DNA from: Lachnospiraceae bacterium
GTDB lineage: Bacteria > Bacillota > Clostridia > Lachnospirales > Lachnospiraceae
Length of the DNA stretch: 36,748 bases
Assembly: GCA_024403415.1 (NCBI GenBank)
Contig: JAKSRY010000023.1
Coordinates: 1-36,748 of the forward strand
Direction: 5' to 3'
Shown: in pieces, positions 29,050 to 36,748 of the stretch
How positions within the stretch are numbered: position 1 is the first letter of the stretch
How the letters are laid out: each line of letters opens with the position of its first letter
The notes under the pieces: model-generated
Told to the model about the DNA's origin: nothing
Seen by the model: the letters and a program-made list of their open reading frames with translations, nothing else
Database searches by the model: none
Program-made: the position numbers and the translations under genes

Positions 29050-30189
29050 ATGGAATATCGTTCAATGTCTAAACTTGGAATCAAAACATCGCTTCTCGGA
29101 TTCGGATGCATGCGTTTTCCAACGACACCGGATGGAAAGATTGACGAGCCGGAAGCTGAAAGAATGTTAGACAAGGCATACGCAACAGGTGTTAACTATT
29201 TCGATACAGCATATCCCTACCACAATGGTGAGAGCGAACTTGTAGTAGGACGTGCAATGAAAAAATATGACAGATCATCTTTTTATCTTGCAACAAAATT
29301 ACCTGTCTGGCTTGTTAAGACACCGGAAGATGTTTCAAGATTATTAAATGAACAGCTCGAAAAGCTTCAGACTGACTATGTGGATTTCTATCTTATGCAT
29401 GCCATGGGACATGATCGTTGGGAGGAAATGCTTAAGGTCGGAGCTATTGAAGAACTTGAAAAGCTCCAGGCTGAAGGAAAGATTAAACATCTTGGTTTTT
29501 CATTCCATGACAGTGTTGATGCTTTTAAGGAAATCATCAATTACAGAGATTGGGATTTCTGTCAGATTCAGTTAAACTATATGGATGCTGATGAGCAGTC
29601 TGCTCTTGAATTATATAAAATAGCTGAAGAAAAAAACGTTCCCCTCGTTATTATGGAACCAATCAAAGGAGGAACTTTGGCAAAACTTCCGGATGACATC
29701 ATGGATATCTTCAGAAAGTCAGATGCTAATGCCACAGCTTCATCATTTGCATTAAGATGGGTAGGTACATTACCAAATGTTTATGTTATACTAAGTGGAA
29801 TGAGTTCTATGGAACACGTTGATGATAACCTTAAAACCTTTGTTGATTTTAAGCCTATGGACGATCAGGAACTCAAGGTAGTGGAAGAAGTTAAGAAAAC
29901 TATCCTTTCACGTACAATGAACGGATGTACCGGCTGCAGATATTGTATGCCCTGCCCTATGGGTGTCGATATTCCCAAGAGCTTCAGCTGCTGGAACAAG
30001 TTGCACATGTACGACAACTATTATGCAGTTAACTGGGCTTGGGAAACAGAAATGGGTGAAGATCATCAGCCTAAGAAATGTGTTGAATGTGGTAAATGTG
30101 AAGCTGCATGTCCTCAGAAAATTGCCATCCGTGAAGACTTAAAGAAAGCTCAGAAGGATATGGATGAAGCAAAGAAGAATGCTAAATAA
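29050..30189 (+). CDS. Aldo/keto reductase with a C-terminal dual 4Fe-4S ferredoxin-like region
   Basis: This 379-residue oxidoreductase has an N-terminal (beta/alpha)8 aldo/keto reductase barrel (about 1-290) with catalytic Asp and Tyr in FDTAYPYHNGE, Lys in LATKLPVW and His in YLMHAMGHD. The C-terminal part carries iron-sulphur motifs CTGCRYCMPCPMGVDIP and CVECGKCEAACPQKI, which bind two 4Fe-4S clusters. Such proteins are common in anaerobic Firmicutes, where the clusters probably exchange electrons with ferredoxin. GGAGG lies 11 bases before the ATG. A MATE transporter follows 24 bases later on the same strand, so they may form an operon. The substrate is unknown. Confidence 0.93.
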   Translation: MEYRSMSKLGIKTSLLGFGCMRFPTTPDGKIDEPEAERMLDKAYATGVNYFDTAYPYHNGESELVVGRAMKKYDRSSFYLATKLPVWLVKTPEDVSRLLNEQLEKLQTDYVDFYLMHAMGHDRWEEMLKVGAIEELEKLQAEGKIKHLGFSFHDSVDAFKEIINYRDWDFCQIQLNYMDADEQSALELYKIAEEKNVPLVIMEPIKGGTLAKLPDDIMDIFRKSDANATASSFALRWVGTLPNVYVILSGMSSMEHVDDNLKTFVDFKPMDDQELKVVEEVKKTILSRTMNGCTGCRYCMPCPMGVDIPKSFSCWNKLHMYDNYYAVNWAWETEMGEDHQPKKCVECGKCEAACPQKIAIREDLKKAQKDMDEAKKNAK

Positions 30190-30212
30190 AAGCTCATCCT
30201 GTATGTAATGAA

Positions 30213-31547
30213 ATGACTGAAGGATCAATTTCTAAAAAAATAGTTTTATTTGCACTGCCCGTATTTGTAGGACAGTTATTACAGCAATTATATAATGTGA
30301 TAGATTCCGTAGTAGTAGGAAACTATCTTGGTAAAACAGCATTGGCTGCCGTAAGTTCATCCGGCAGCCTTATATTTTTGATTGTAGGATTTATTAACGG
30401 ATTATTTACCGGTGCCGGAGTAATAATCGGTAATAAATTTGGTGCAAAAGACTATAAGGCTGTTCACACTGCAGTTCATACCGCAACTGCTTTCGGGATA
30501 ATAATGGGTATCTTTACCACCTTGTTTGGAGTACTGGGTTCTCCTGTTATATTGTGGCTTATGGGAACTCCCGAAGATGTAATGCCAAGTTCAACCTTAT
30601 ATCTTCGCCTCTTTTTCATCGGAGGTCTTGGAAATGTAATGTACAACACTTGTTGCGGCATTTTCCAGGCGGTTGGTGACAGTAGAAGACCTCTTTATTA
30701 TCTCATAATAAGTGCTATTACCAATACCATTCTGGATTTTCTGTTTGTAATGGTATTTGATATGGGTATTGCCGGTGCTGCCATAGCAACAGTAATCGCT
30801 CAGTACCTGAGCGCAATACTTTCCTTTGTTAAATTACTGACAGTTGACGGAGTTCATAAAGTTGTTCTCAAAGATATTAAGATAGATAAGAATACTCTTA
30901 TCAAGGAACTCAAGCTCGGGATACCAACCGGTATACAGAATTCTGTTATTGCAATTGCAAACGTAACGGTTCAGTCCAATATCAACAATTTTGGTTCAGT
31001 TGCGATGGCCGGATGCGGAAGCTATTCGAAACTCGAAGGTTTTGCTTTCCTCCCAATCAACAGCTTTTGTACTGCGCTTACCACCTTTACCAGTCAGAAC
31101 CTTGGAGCCGGTAACCTGAAGCGTGCTAAAAAGGGAGCCAAATTCGGTGTAATTGCAGGAGTCGCCTGTTCTGAAATCATAGGACTCACTTTATTCCTTG
31201 GAGCTCCGCTTTTCATGCGTATCTTCACAGATCAGGCAAATATTATAGCAACCGGTGTACTCCAGATTCATGTGGAAAGCCTGTTCTTTGCACTACTTGC
31301 TTATTCACACCTTATGGCATCAATCTTAAGGGGTGCCGGTCGGACAGCTGTCCCTATGTTTGTCATGCTGGGATGCTGGTGTCTGTTCAGAATTACTTAT
31401 ATAACAATTGCAGTTAAGATCTTCCCTGTAATCCAGACCATATTCTGTGCATATCCGATTACCTGGTCATTAAGTTCAATTATCTTTTCTATTTATTATA
31501 TTAAGGTCAAAATATTTAGTGAAAAAAAGGTGATTCAGCCATTATAA
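30213..31547 (+). CDS. MATE family multidrug efflux transporter
   Basis: A 444-residue protein with 12 predicted membrane segments and the typical MATE start MTEGSISKKIVLFALPVFVGQLLQQLYNVIDSVVVGNYLG. The second half repeats this fold (KLGIPTGIQNSVIAIANVTVQSNIN...). MATE proteins export cationic compounds in exchange for sodium or protons. No good ribosome site precedes the ATG, so translation may be coupled to the reductase gene ending 24 bases before. The stop codon lies in the loop of the terminator at 31527-31559. Confidence 0.94.
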   Translation: MTEGSISKKIVLFALPVFVGQLLQQLYNVIDSVVVGNYLGKTALAAVSSSGSLIFLIVGFINGLFTGAGVIIGNKFGAKDYKAVHTAVHTATAFGIIMGIFTTLFGVLGSPVILWLMGTPEDVMPSSTLYLRLFFIGGLGNVMYNTCCGIFQAVGDSRRPLYYLIISAITNTILDFLFVMVFDMGIAGAAIATVIAQYLSAILSFVKLLTVDGVHKVVLKDIKIDKNTLIKELKLGIPTGIQNSVIAIANVTVQSNINNFGSVAMAGCGSYSKLEGFAFLPINSFCTALTTFTSQNLGAGNLKRAKKGAKFGVIAGVACSEIIGLTLFLGAPLFMRIFTDQANIIATGVLQIHVESLFFALLAYSHLMASILRGAGRTAVPMFVMLGCWCLFRITYITIAVKIFPVIQTIFCAYPITWSLSSIIFSIYYIKVKIFSEKKVIQPL

Positions 31548-31559
31548 CTGAATCACCTT
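31527..31559. terminator. Bidirectional terminator between the MATE and DUF1836 genes
   Basis: AAGGTGATTCAG (31527-31538) pairs perfectly with CTGAATCACCTT (31548-31559), with A-rich and T-rich flanks on both sides. The TAA of the MATE gene (31545-31547) lies in its loop. Confidence 0.85.
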
Positions 31560-31562
31560 CTT

Positions 31563-32069
31563 TTAACTGTTAAGCTTAAATATCGTATCAAGATATATCT
31601 TATGTGCAGCTGTAATTATGGTATTTCTTAACAAATATCTCTCTTCCGTGTAGTCTATCTGAGCTTCCTTCATTTCTTCATCAATTCCAAATACAAATGA
31701 AAGTGCATTCTTAAACTCATCCTTAAGATATCCATATAAGAGCGCGATATCGTATTCCTTAGCCCTAAAGCTAAGCAGTATTTCAATTTCCTCAAGTGAA
31801 AGAACTGATTTCACAACTGCAATAAAGAAAATATATACTATCTGATCTCTGTAATATTTCTTCCTTATGGAATTATCAACCAGCCCCTTTTTAACATAAT
31901 TACTTATCATAGAAGAAGTAATTGTTATTCCTTCAAGTACCTGCAGATATTCCTGAACATATCTGGTTACCTGTTCCAAAAACAAACCATCGTCAGGTAT
32001 GTCTTCATACGCCGGAAGCTTAAATGCAGCTATTTTATTGATCTCGATGCTTTCCTTTGGAGTAATCAT
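31563..32069 (-). CDS. DUF1836 domain protein (MerR-like putative regulator)
   Basis: This 168-residue cytoplasmic protein matches the DUF1836 pattern: residues 15-90 (LPAYEDIPDDGLFLEQVTRYV, ITSSMISNYVKKGLV, KYYRDQIVYIFFIAVVKSVLSLEEI) form a winged-helix-like DNA-binding region resembling MerR proteins, followed by helices. The function of the family is not established; a DNA-binding role is likely. Its ATG overlaps the stop of the upstream membrane-protein gene by one base (TAATG), so the two are translationally coupled. Confidence 0.88.
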   Translation of the reverse strand: MITPKESIEINKIAAFKLPAYEDIPDDGLFLEQVTRYVQEYLQVLEGITITSSMISNYVKKGLVDNSIRKKYYRDQIVYIFFIAVVKSVLSLEEIEILLSFRAKEYDIALLYGYLKDEFKNALSFVFGIDEEMKEAQIDYTEERYLLRNTIITAAHKIYLDTIFKLNS

Positions 32070-32692
32070 TATTCATCCTCCTTCTGCAGAGAATGGTATT
32101 CTTTGGTTATTTCACCATTATCGTTTTCAAATCTGACATATATGTCATTATCTTCATCCCTAAGTATAAAAGCATTATACATATGTCCAAATGAAAACAA
32201 TGCTATGGTAATAGGCTGATAATATTCCTTAAAATCTCTTTTAAAATATTTAACCGTAAACTCATTATACGATCCGTTATATTCAATATCCGTTATTCCT
32301 ATGCCTTTTGAATACTTGATTGCCTCAATCCCCTTGTCAATCTCGTCCTTTAGCATCCCCTTAAATTCCCTGTATTTAGATGGTGAAAGTGTTATTGTTA
32401 TTGAATCGTCCGGATTTCTCACATAATTGGTTACAGCATCTATATCCTCAAAATTTTCTTCAGCAAAATAGTCCATGTCCGAAATAGGATAAGGAATCGT
32501 TATTTCCTGTGCAAAGAAATAATCATAGTTATTCCACATGAAGACACCGCCGCTTACCAGAAGAAGAAAAATAGCTACTCCTATTGCTTTTCTGGCATTG
32601 CTCTTAATTATCCCATACAGTAAATAGCCTATCCCAAGACCACCTGCAAGGACACACACTATATTAATTATGACTTCTTTCGAAAAAAGCAT
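32069..32692 (-). CDS. Hypothetical membrane protein, two spans
   Basis: A protein of about 207 residues with two N-terminal membrane segments (VIINIVCVLAGGLGIGYLLYGII and AIGVAIFLLLVSGGVFMW) and a C-terminal domain of about 150 residues that is probably outside, given the short loop and basic residues between the spans. ATG at 32692 is chosen because GGGGAG lies five bases before it; a GTG at 32698 is also in frame. It lies between the YhfC-like protease gene and DUF1836, with a one-base overlap to the latter. I recognise no family. Confidence 0.72.
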   Translation of the reverse strand: MLFSKEVIINIVCVLAGGLGIGYLLYGIIKSNARKAIGVAIFLLLVSGGVFMWNNYDYFFAQEITIPYPISDMDYFAEENFEDIDAVTNYVRNPDDSITITLSPSKYREFKGMLKDEIDKGIEAIKYSKGIGITDIEYNGSYNEFTVKYFKRDFKEYYQPITIALFSFGHMYNAFILRDEDNDIYVRFENDNGEITKEYHSLQKEDE

Positions 32693-32746
32693 ATGCACTC
32701 CCCAAGGTCAATAACTAATGAAAAACTATAATCAAATTCTTAAAGC

Positions 32747-33574
32747 CTAATCTTCCAAGACTTTTTCAGCCACATTCTGTCTCCATACTCTGACAGCCAT
32801 ATATACACACAATGCGGTTATTCCGTACATATATATTTCGACTATTATTGTCTGTAATACACCATTTGAAATTGTAGTTTCTGCCCACTTATTAACAAGG
32901 TCCACGCTGGCACTTGAGAACAAATGAAGAAACATTGCTATCCACAAATATTTAAGTTTCTTAGCTCTTGTAGCTGCATACCATACAATCACAGACAGTG
33001 CAATATGCATTGCAACCATCGCTATCTTTTCAAGCGGTCCGTACAGGAAAGTGTAAGAAGGAGTTTCAACCAGCATATTAAATCCTTCTCTTACTTCATC
33101 CCTTGATGCTTCATTAACCAAAGAAACAAGAGAGTCTATTCCTTCAGAATTGATTCTTAATGCTGCGGTCAGATATGGGATATTTCCAAAGACCAGAACC
33201 CAAAAAGCCTCAAATCCGCCATGTCCCGCACCATACATAAGTGCATTATGGTCATCATCATATTTATCTGCGAGCATAAAACGCATTGCAAGAAACTTAC
33301 CACCCTCTTCAAATATAGCAATGGTAATGCCGTAAAAGAGAGCATTGAAAACAGCATACTTATCAAGAAGCGTACTTAACGGGCTTCCATTGATAAAATA
33401 TGCATTAAGAAGTGATGGCACAGTCGATGCCACCATAATGATCATACATCCTATAAAAAAGGGCTTTAATCCCAGGTCATATTTTCTTTTAAGATAAATA
33501 ATTGTTCCGACAGGAAGAAGCACTCCTACGAACATACTAAAAATCATAAATGCAATTGAGGAAACCGGTACCAT
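32747..33574 (-). CDS. YhfC-family putative intramembrane metalloprotease
   Basis: This 275-residue polytopic membrane protein has about seven to eight spans. The conserved motifs of YhfC/PrsW-like proteases are present: IFEEGGKFLAMR (Glu89, Glu90) and GAGHGGFEAFWVL (His118, Glu122), with a further His in MVAMHIALSVIVW, enough to bind zinc within the membrane. Such proteins are proposed to cleave membrane substrates; targets are not known. The start MVPVSSIAFMIFSMFVGVLLPVG matches the family, with AAGGAT nine bases upstream. It follows the MATE gene by 68 bases and precedes the two-span protein by about 50 bases. Confidence 0.88.
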   Translation of the reverse strand: MVPVSSIAFMIFSMFVGVLLPVGTIIYLKRKYDLGLKPFFIGCMIIMVASTVPSLLNAYFINGSPLSTLLDKYAVFNALFYGITIAIFEEGGKFLAMRFMLADKYDDDHNALMYGAGHGGFEAFWVLVFGNIPYLTAALRINSEGIDSLVSLVNEASRDEVREGFNMLVETPSYTFLYGPLEKIAMVAMHIALSVIVWYAATRAKKLKYLWIAMFLHLFSSASVDLVNKWAETTISNGVLQTIIVEIYMYGITALCVYMAVRVWRQNVAEKVLED

Positions 33575-33642
33575 ACAACTTAATCCTTTTTCTTATATTA
33601 GTAACGAATAACTAACTATATCTATTCTGTTATTCTTAGCAA

Positions 33643-35028
33643 TTAATGGGTCCCTGTGGAAATCTTTTTAATCCACTTTCCACCCTTTAATCTAAATACA
33701 CACCAGATGGTTTTAACCACCTGATCTATCTTAAGCAAAACATATATCCAGAAAGCTGACATATTAAACACAAAACCGGCAAGAATACCAAGCGGAATCG
33801 AAAGCACCCAGAGAAAAATGTTATCTGTTAGCATCAGCATTTTCGTATCTCCGCCGCCACGCAGAACCCCTTTTGTCATAATACTGTTGGTCGCCTGGAA
33901 AATAATAATAAGACTGATTGCCAGCATGAGCTGCTCTGCAATAAGCTGCACTTCTTCTCCGGTATTATCATAAGTTGATATAATCGGCCCGCTGAATATC
34001 ATTATGAATGTTGCAGAAATTATACCTAGTGCCAGACCAAGTCCAAGGAACTGCCATCCCTGCTTCATGGTCCTTTCTTTATCGCCCTGTCCAAGTGTCT
34101 GTCCGGTGACAATAGCGCCGGCCTGACTTACACCCTGAACAAGAACGGTACTCAGCTGCTGAGTCACACTGGTAATAGCATTAGCTGCCGTAAAATTATC
34201 TCCAAGATGTCCGATAACCATTGCCACGGTATTATTTCCGATAGCAAGAATACCATCACTTATCAGCACAGGAATACATATTCTAAAATATTCTCTTATC
34301 AAAGATTTGGTCTTGATAAATAAATCCTTAATCTTAAAACCAATATTTTTGTCCTTAAGGAACAAGTATCCAAGAATGATGGAAGCCTCAAAAACTCTTG
34401 CTATCAAAGTTCCAAGTGCAGCTCCTGCAACCTCAAGCCTCGGAGCTCCGAACTCTCCGAAGATAAACATATAGTTTGCACCAAGATTGACAAAGAAGGC
34501 TCCGATGGATACAAAGAGAGGCAGTCTGACCTGCCCCACACTTCGCAAAACAATGGTTGTGACAAGACTCGTTCCCAGGAAAAAGTATGTTGGAACCGAG
34601 TACCCAAAATAGATGGCACCCTGTCTTATTATTTCAGAATCATCGGAATACATTTTCATTAATGTACCGGGCATAATAAGTGTTACTATGGCAAACACAG
34701 CAGCCAGTCCGATTGTAATTCTCAGCATAAGACTAACTGTCTGCTTCAGTGCACGAGTTGCCTCATCACCGGCGCCTGCCTTTTTCATTCCCCAGTATCT
34801 TGAAACAAGAACTGAAGCTCCCATTCCAAGGCCCATACAGAAAATGTGATATATACTAATAAATGAGTTAGCAAGAGAAGTAGCTGACAGTGCAGACTTT
34901 CCCAGACTTCCAACCATTATGGTATCAAGCATATTAACACCGATTGTTATTAAACTCTGAAGAGCTATAGGTATTGCAAGCTTGAATACATTTTTATAGA
35001 AGACTGAATCTTTTCTATATAATCTCAT
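33643..35028 (-). CDS. MATE family efflux transporter
   Basis: A 461-residue protein with 12 predicted spans and the MATE signature in both halves (LAIPIALQSLITIGVNMLDTIMVGSLG, then ICIPVLISDGILAIGNNTVAMVIGHLG). It is not a close copy of the transporter at 30213-31547, so the two are separate subfamilies rather than a recent duplication. The start lies four bases after the stop of glnS, with only a weak ribosome site, suggesting translation coupled to the end of glnS. Confidence 0.94.
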   Translation of the reverse strand: MRLYRKDSVFYKNVFKLAIPIALQSLITIGVNMLDTIMVGSLGKSALSATSLANSFISIYHIFCMGLGMGASVLVSRYWGMKKAGAGDEATRALKQTVSLMLRITIGLAAVFAIVTLIMPGTLMKMYSDDSEIIRQGAIYFGYSVPTYFFLGTSLVTTIVLRSVGQVRLPLFVSIGAFFVNLGANYMFIFGEFGAPRLEVAGAALGTLIARVFEASIILGYLFLKDKNIGFKIKDLFIKTKSLIREYFRICIPVLISDGILAIGNNTVAMVIGHLGDNFTAANAITSVTQQLSTVLVQGVSQAGAIVTGQTLGQGDKERTMKQGWQFLGLGLALGIISATFIMIFSGPIISTYDNTGEEVQLIAEQLMLAISLIIIFQATNSIMTKGVLRGGGDTKMLMLTDNIFLWVLSIPLGILAGFVFNMSAFWIYVLLKIDQVVKTIWCVFRLKGGKWIKKISTGTH

Positions 35029-35032
35029 TTCA

Positions 35033-36748
35033 CTATTTCTTAAATCCGTCCTTTAAAAGAACACTTCTGTTAAATACGAGATGATCGGCACTGCTGTCTT
35101 TATTATCAAGGCAGAAGAAACCAACTCGCATAAACTGGAATGTAGGTGCGTTAATACCTGTCCTGTTCTCCTGTTTGTCAAATTCTCCGGCAATATCAAC
35201 CATTCTCTTTTCAACCTTACAGTTGTTCAAAACGACAAGGCTCTCAGGGTTGAGACACTGAAGGAAATCTTTGTCAGGACCATCAGGCTGAACATCAGTG
35301 AAAAGATTTTCGTACAATCTTACTTCAGCATCAACACAGTTATTGGCATCAATCCAGTGAATTGTTGCACCCTTAACCTTACGTCCGTCTGCAGGATTAC
35401 CACCGCGTGACTCAGGATCGTATTCACAGAAAACTTCAACGACCTTTCCGTTTTCATCCTTTCTGCATCCGGTACATGTTACAAGATATGTTCCCTTTAA
35501 TCTTACTTCGTTACCGGGATACATTCTCTTATATTTTGGAATTGGCTCCTCAAGGAAGTCTTCTTCTTCAATATACAAATCACGGCTGAAGGTAATTTCT
35601 CTTACACCCTGTTCAGGATCAAGCGGATTGTTTTCAACTTCAAAAATCTCACTCTGTCCTTCAGGATAATTGGTTACTGTAAGCTTCAATGGTCTTACAA
35701 CTGCCATAGTTCTTTCTGCTGTCTGATTAAGGTCATCTCTTAAACATCTTTCAAGTTCAGAAAACTCAATTACTGAATTAACCTTTGAAACACCGATAGT
35801 TTCACAGAAATTACGGATGGAATTTGCTGTATAACCTCTTCTCCTTAATCCACATAGGGTTGGCATTCTTGGATCATCCCAGCCTGAAACATAGTTTTCT
35901 TCAACAAGCTGTCTTAATTTACGTTTGCTCATAACTGTATGATCAATTCCAAGACGGGCAAATTCAATCTGCCTTGGCTTATGATATGGAATTGAAACAT
36001 TGGTTACAACCCAGTCATACAAAGGTCTGTGATCTTCGTATTCCAAAGAACACAATGAATGTGTAATTCCTTCAAGAGCATCCTGAATTGGATGCGCAAA
36101 ATCATACATAGGGAAAATACACCACTTTGTTCCCTGTCTGTGATGATTGATATATCTGATTCTGTAGATAACAGGATCTCTCATATTGAAGTTTCCGCTA
36201 TTAAGGTCAATTTTTGCACGAAGAGTCATCTTTCCTTCTTCGATTTCACCTTTACGCATCTTCTCAAACAGTTCAAGGTTTTCCTCAATCGGTCTGTCTC
36301 TGTATGGAGATTTTGCAGGAGTCTGAGTATCTCCCCTGTATTCTCTGAACTGTTCAGGAGTCAGTTCACAAACATATGCAAGACCTTTCTTAATAAGCTC
36401 CACTGCATATTCATAATCCTTCTCAAAATAGTCGGATCCATAGAAAAATCTGTCTGACCAGTCAAATCCAAGCCAGTGAATATCCTGCTTGATTGCATCA
36501 ACATACTCTGTATCCTCTTTCGCAGGATTGGTATCATCCATTCTAAGATTGCAGATTCCGTTGAACTTCTCAGCCATACCAAAATCTATGCACAACGCTT
36601 TACAATGACCTATATGCAGATATCCGTTAGGTTCCGGCGGGAATCTTGTATGTACAGTCTGACCTTCAAACTGTCCTCCTTCTGCAATATCCTTCTTAAT
36701 AAAATCATAGATAAAATTGGAATTTTCAACAGTTTCTTCTGTTAAAAT
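35033..36748 (-). CDS. glnS: Glutaminyl-tRNA synthetase (GlnRS), 5' end beyond the window
   Basis: GlnRS charges tRNA-Gln with glutamine. The frame runs open to the right edge: beyond the internal Met at 36595 it continues with TRFPPEPNGYLHIGHCKALC, which holds the HIGH motif, so the gene starts outside the window. Further parts are CNLRMDDTNPAKEDTEYVDAI (class I Rossmann fold), VMSKRKL (KMSKS loop) and the C-terminal beta-barrels ending in VLLKDGFKK. About 571 residues are visible, near the full family length. GlnRS is patchily distributed in Gram-positive bacteria, many of which use Glu-tRNA-Gln amidation instead, so this copy may be of transferred origin. It heads the operon with the MATE, YhfC-like and DUF1836 genes. 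Confidence 0.97.
   Translation of the reverse strand: MLTEETVENSNFIYDFIKKDIAEGGQFEGQTVHTRFPPEPNGYLHIGHCKALCIDFGMAEKFNGICNLRMDDTNPAKEDTEYVDAIKQDIHWLGFDWSDRFFYGSDYFEKDYEYAVELIKKGLAYVCELTPEQFREYRGDTQTPAKSPYRDRPIEENLELFEKMRKGEIEEGKMTLRAKIDLNSGNFNMRDPVIYRIRYINHHRQGTKWCIFPMYDFAHPIQDALEGITHSLCSLEYEDHRPLYDWVVTNVSIPYHKPRQIEFARLGIDHTVMSKRKLRQLVEENYVSGWDDPRMPTLCGLRRRGYTANSIRNFCETIGVSKVNSVIEFSELERCLRDDLNQTAERTMAVVRPLKLTVTNYPEGQSEIFEVENNPLDPEQGVREITFSRDLYIEEEDFLEEPIPKYKRMYPGNEVRLKGTYLVTCTGCRKDENGKVVEVFCEYDPESRGGNPADGRKVKGATIHWIDANNCVDAEVRLYENLFTDVQPDGPDKDFLQCLNPESLVVLNNCKVEKRMVDIAGEFDKQENRTGINAPTFQFMRVGFFCLDNKDSSADHLVFNRSVLLKDGFKK

Noticed and set aside
30213-35028. The two MATE genes as a recent duplication
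   Set aside because: Their sequences differ widely throughout and they lie on opposite strands in different operons.
36476-36595. Met at 36595 as the start of glnS
   Set aside because: The frame continues in register to the window edge and contains the HIGH motif (PPEPNGYLHIGH) beyond this Met.

Overview
The window looks like a chromosome segment of a low-GC Gram-positive bacterium, most likely a gut or rumen Lachnospiraceae (Butyrivibrio/Roseburia-like). The reasons are AT-rich DNA, strong GGAGG-type ribosome sites, WXG100 proteins with an FHA-type EssC, a DUF1836 protein, YhfC and MATE proteins, and a CUT1 sugar importer without its own ATPase beside a GH43 enzyme. Family and genus are inferred from protein style only; no search was run.

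Layout. (1) 1-2122, minus strand: a small gene, an adenylate-forming ligase, and the start of a gene that runs off the left edge and encodes an Arg-Gln-Asn tripeptide repeat. (2) 2246-3558: an XRE regulator, a truncated recombinase-like gene, a second coding remnant, a run of hairpins, and tRNA-Gly(GCC) with a 13-base copy of its 3' end 149 bp away. This looks like the scar of an integrated element. (3) 3700-20312, minus strand: a type VII (ESX/Ess-like, T7SSb) secretion locus. In transcription order it holds a TPR membrane protein, a Ser/Thr kinase with TM and TPR regions, a 47-residue membrane peptide, a membrane FHA protein, FHA-EssC, a LytTR regulator, a winged-helix/EspG-like protein, a YukD/EsaB ubiquitin-like protein, a helical 119-residue protein, five WXG100 proteins, a membrane VWA protein, a Pro-rich protein with a papain/C39-like C-terminal domain (candidate effector), and a candidate immunity protein. 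(4) 20527-28691: a carbohydrate uptake locus with a lipoprotein binding protein, two permeases, a divergent AraC regulator, a tandem alpha/beta-hydrolase esterase and a GH43 enzyme. (5) 29050-31547, plus strand: an aldo/keto reductase with two ferredoxin-like clusters and a MATE transporter. (6) 31563-36748, minus strand: glnS (cut by the right edge), a second MATE transporter, a YhfC-type intramembrane protease, a small membrane protein and DUF1836.

The most interesting part is the T7SS locus. No EsaA/YueB, EssA or EssB-like gene is visible; a probably active kinase and two FHA proteins take up that space. Two internal promoters, ahead of the 119-residue/WXG100 cluster and ahead of a second WXG100 pair, share a direct repeat around TTCATCA with a period of exactly 20 bp, placed at exactly the same distance from the -10 box. 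This suggests that the LytTR protein of the locus switches on its substrates. A weaker third copy lies upstream of the candidate effector.

The sugar locus reads as one pathway: direct repeats between the importer and the AraC gene are likely operators, and the GH43 enzyme and esterase would process an arabinose- or xylose-containing, ester-decorated plant polysaccharide.
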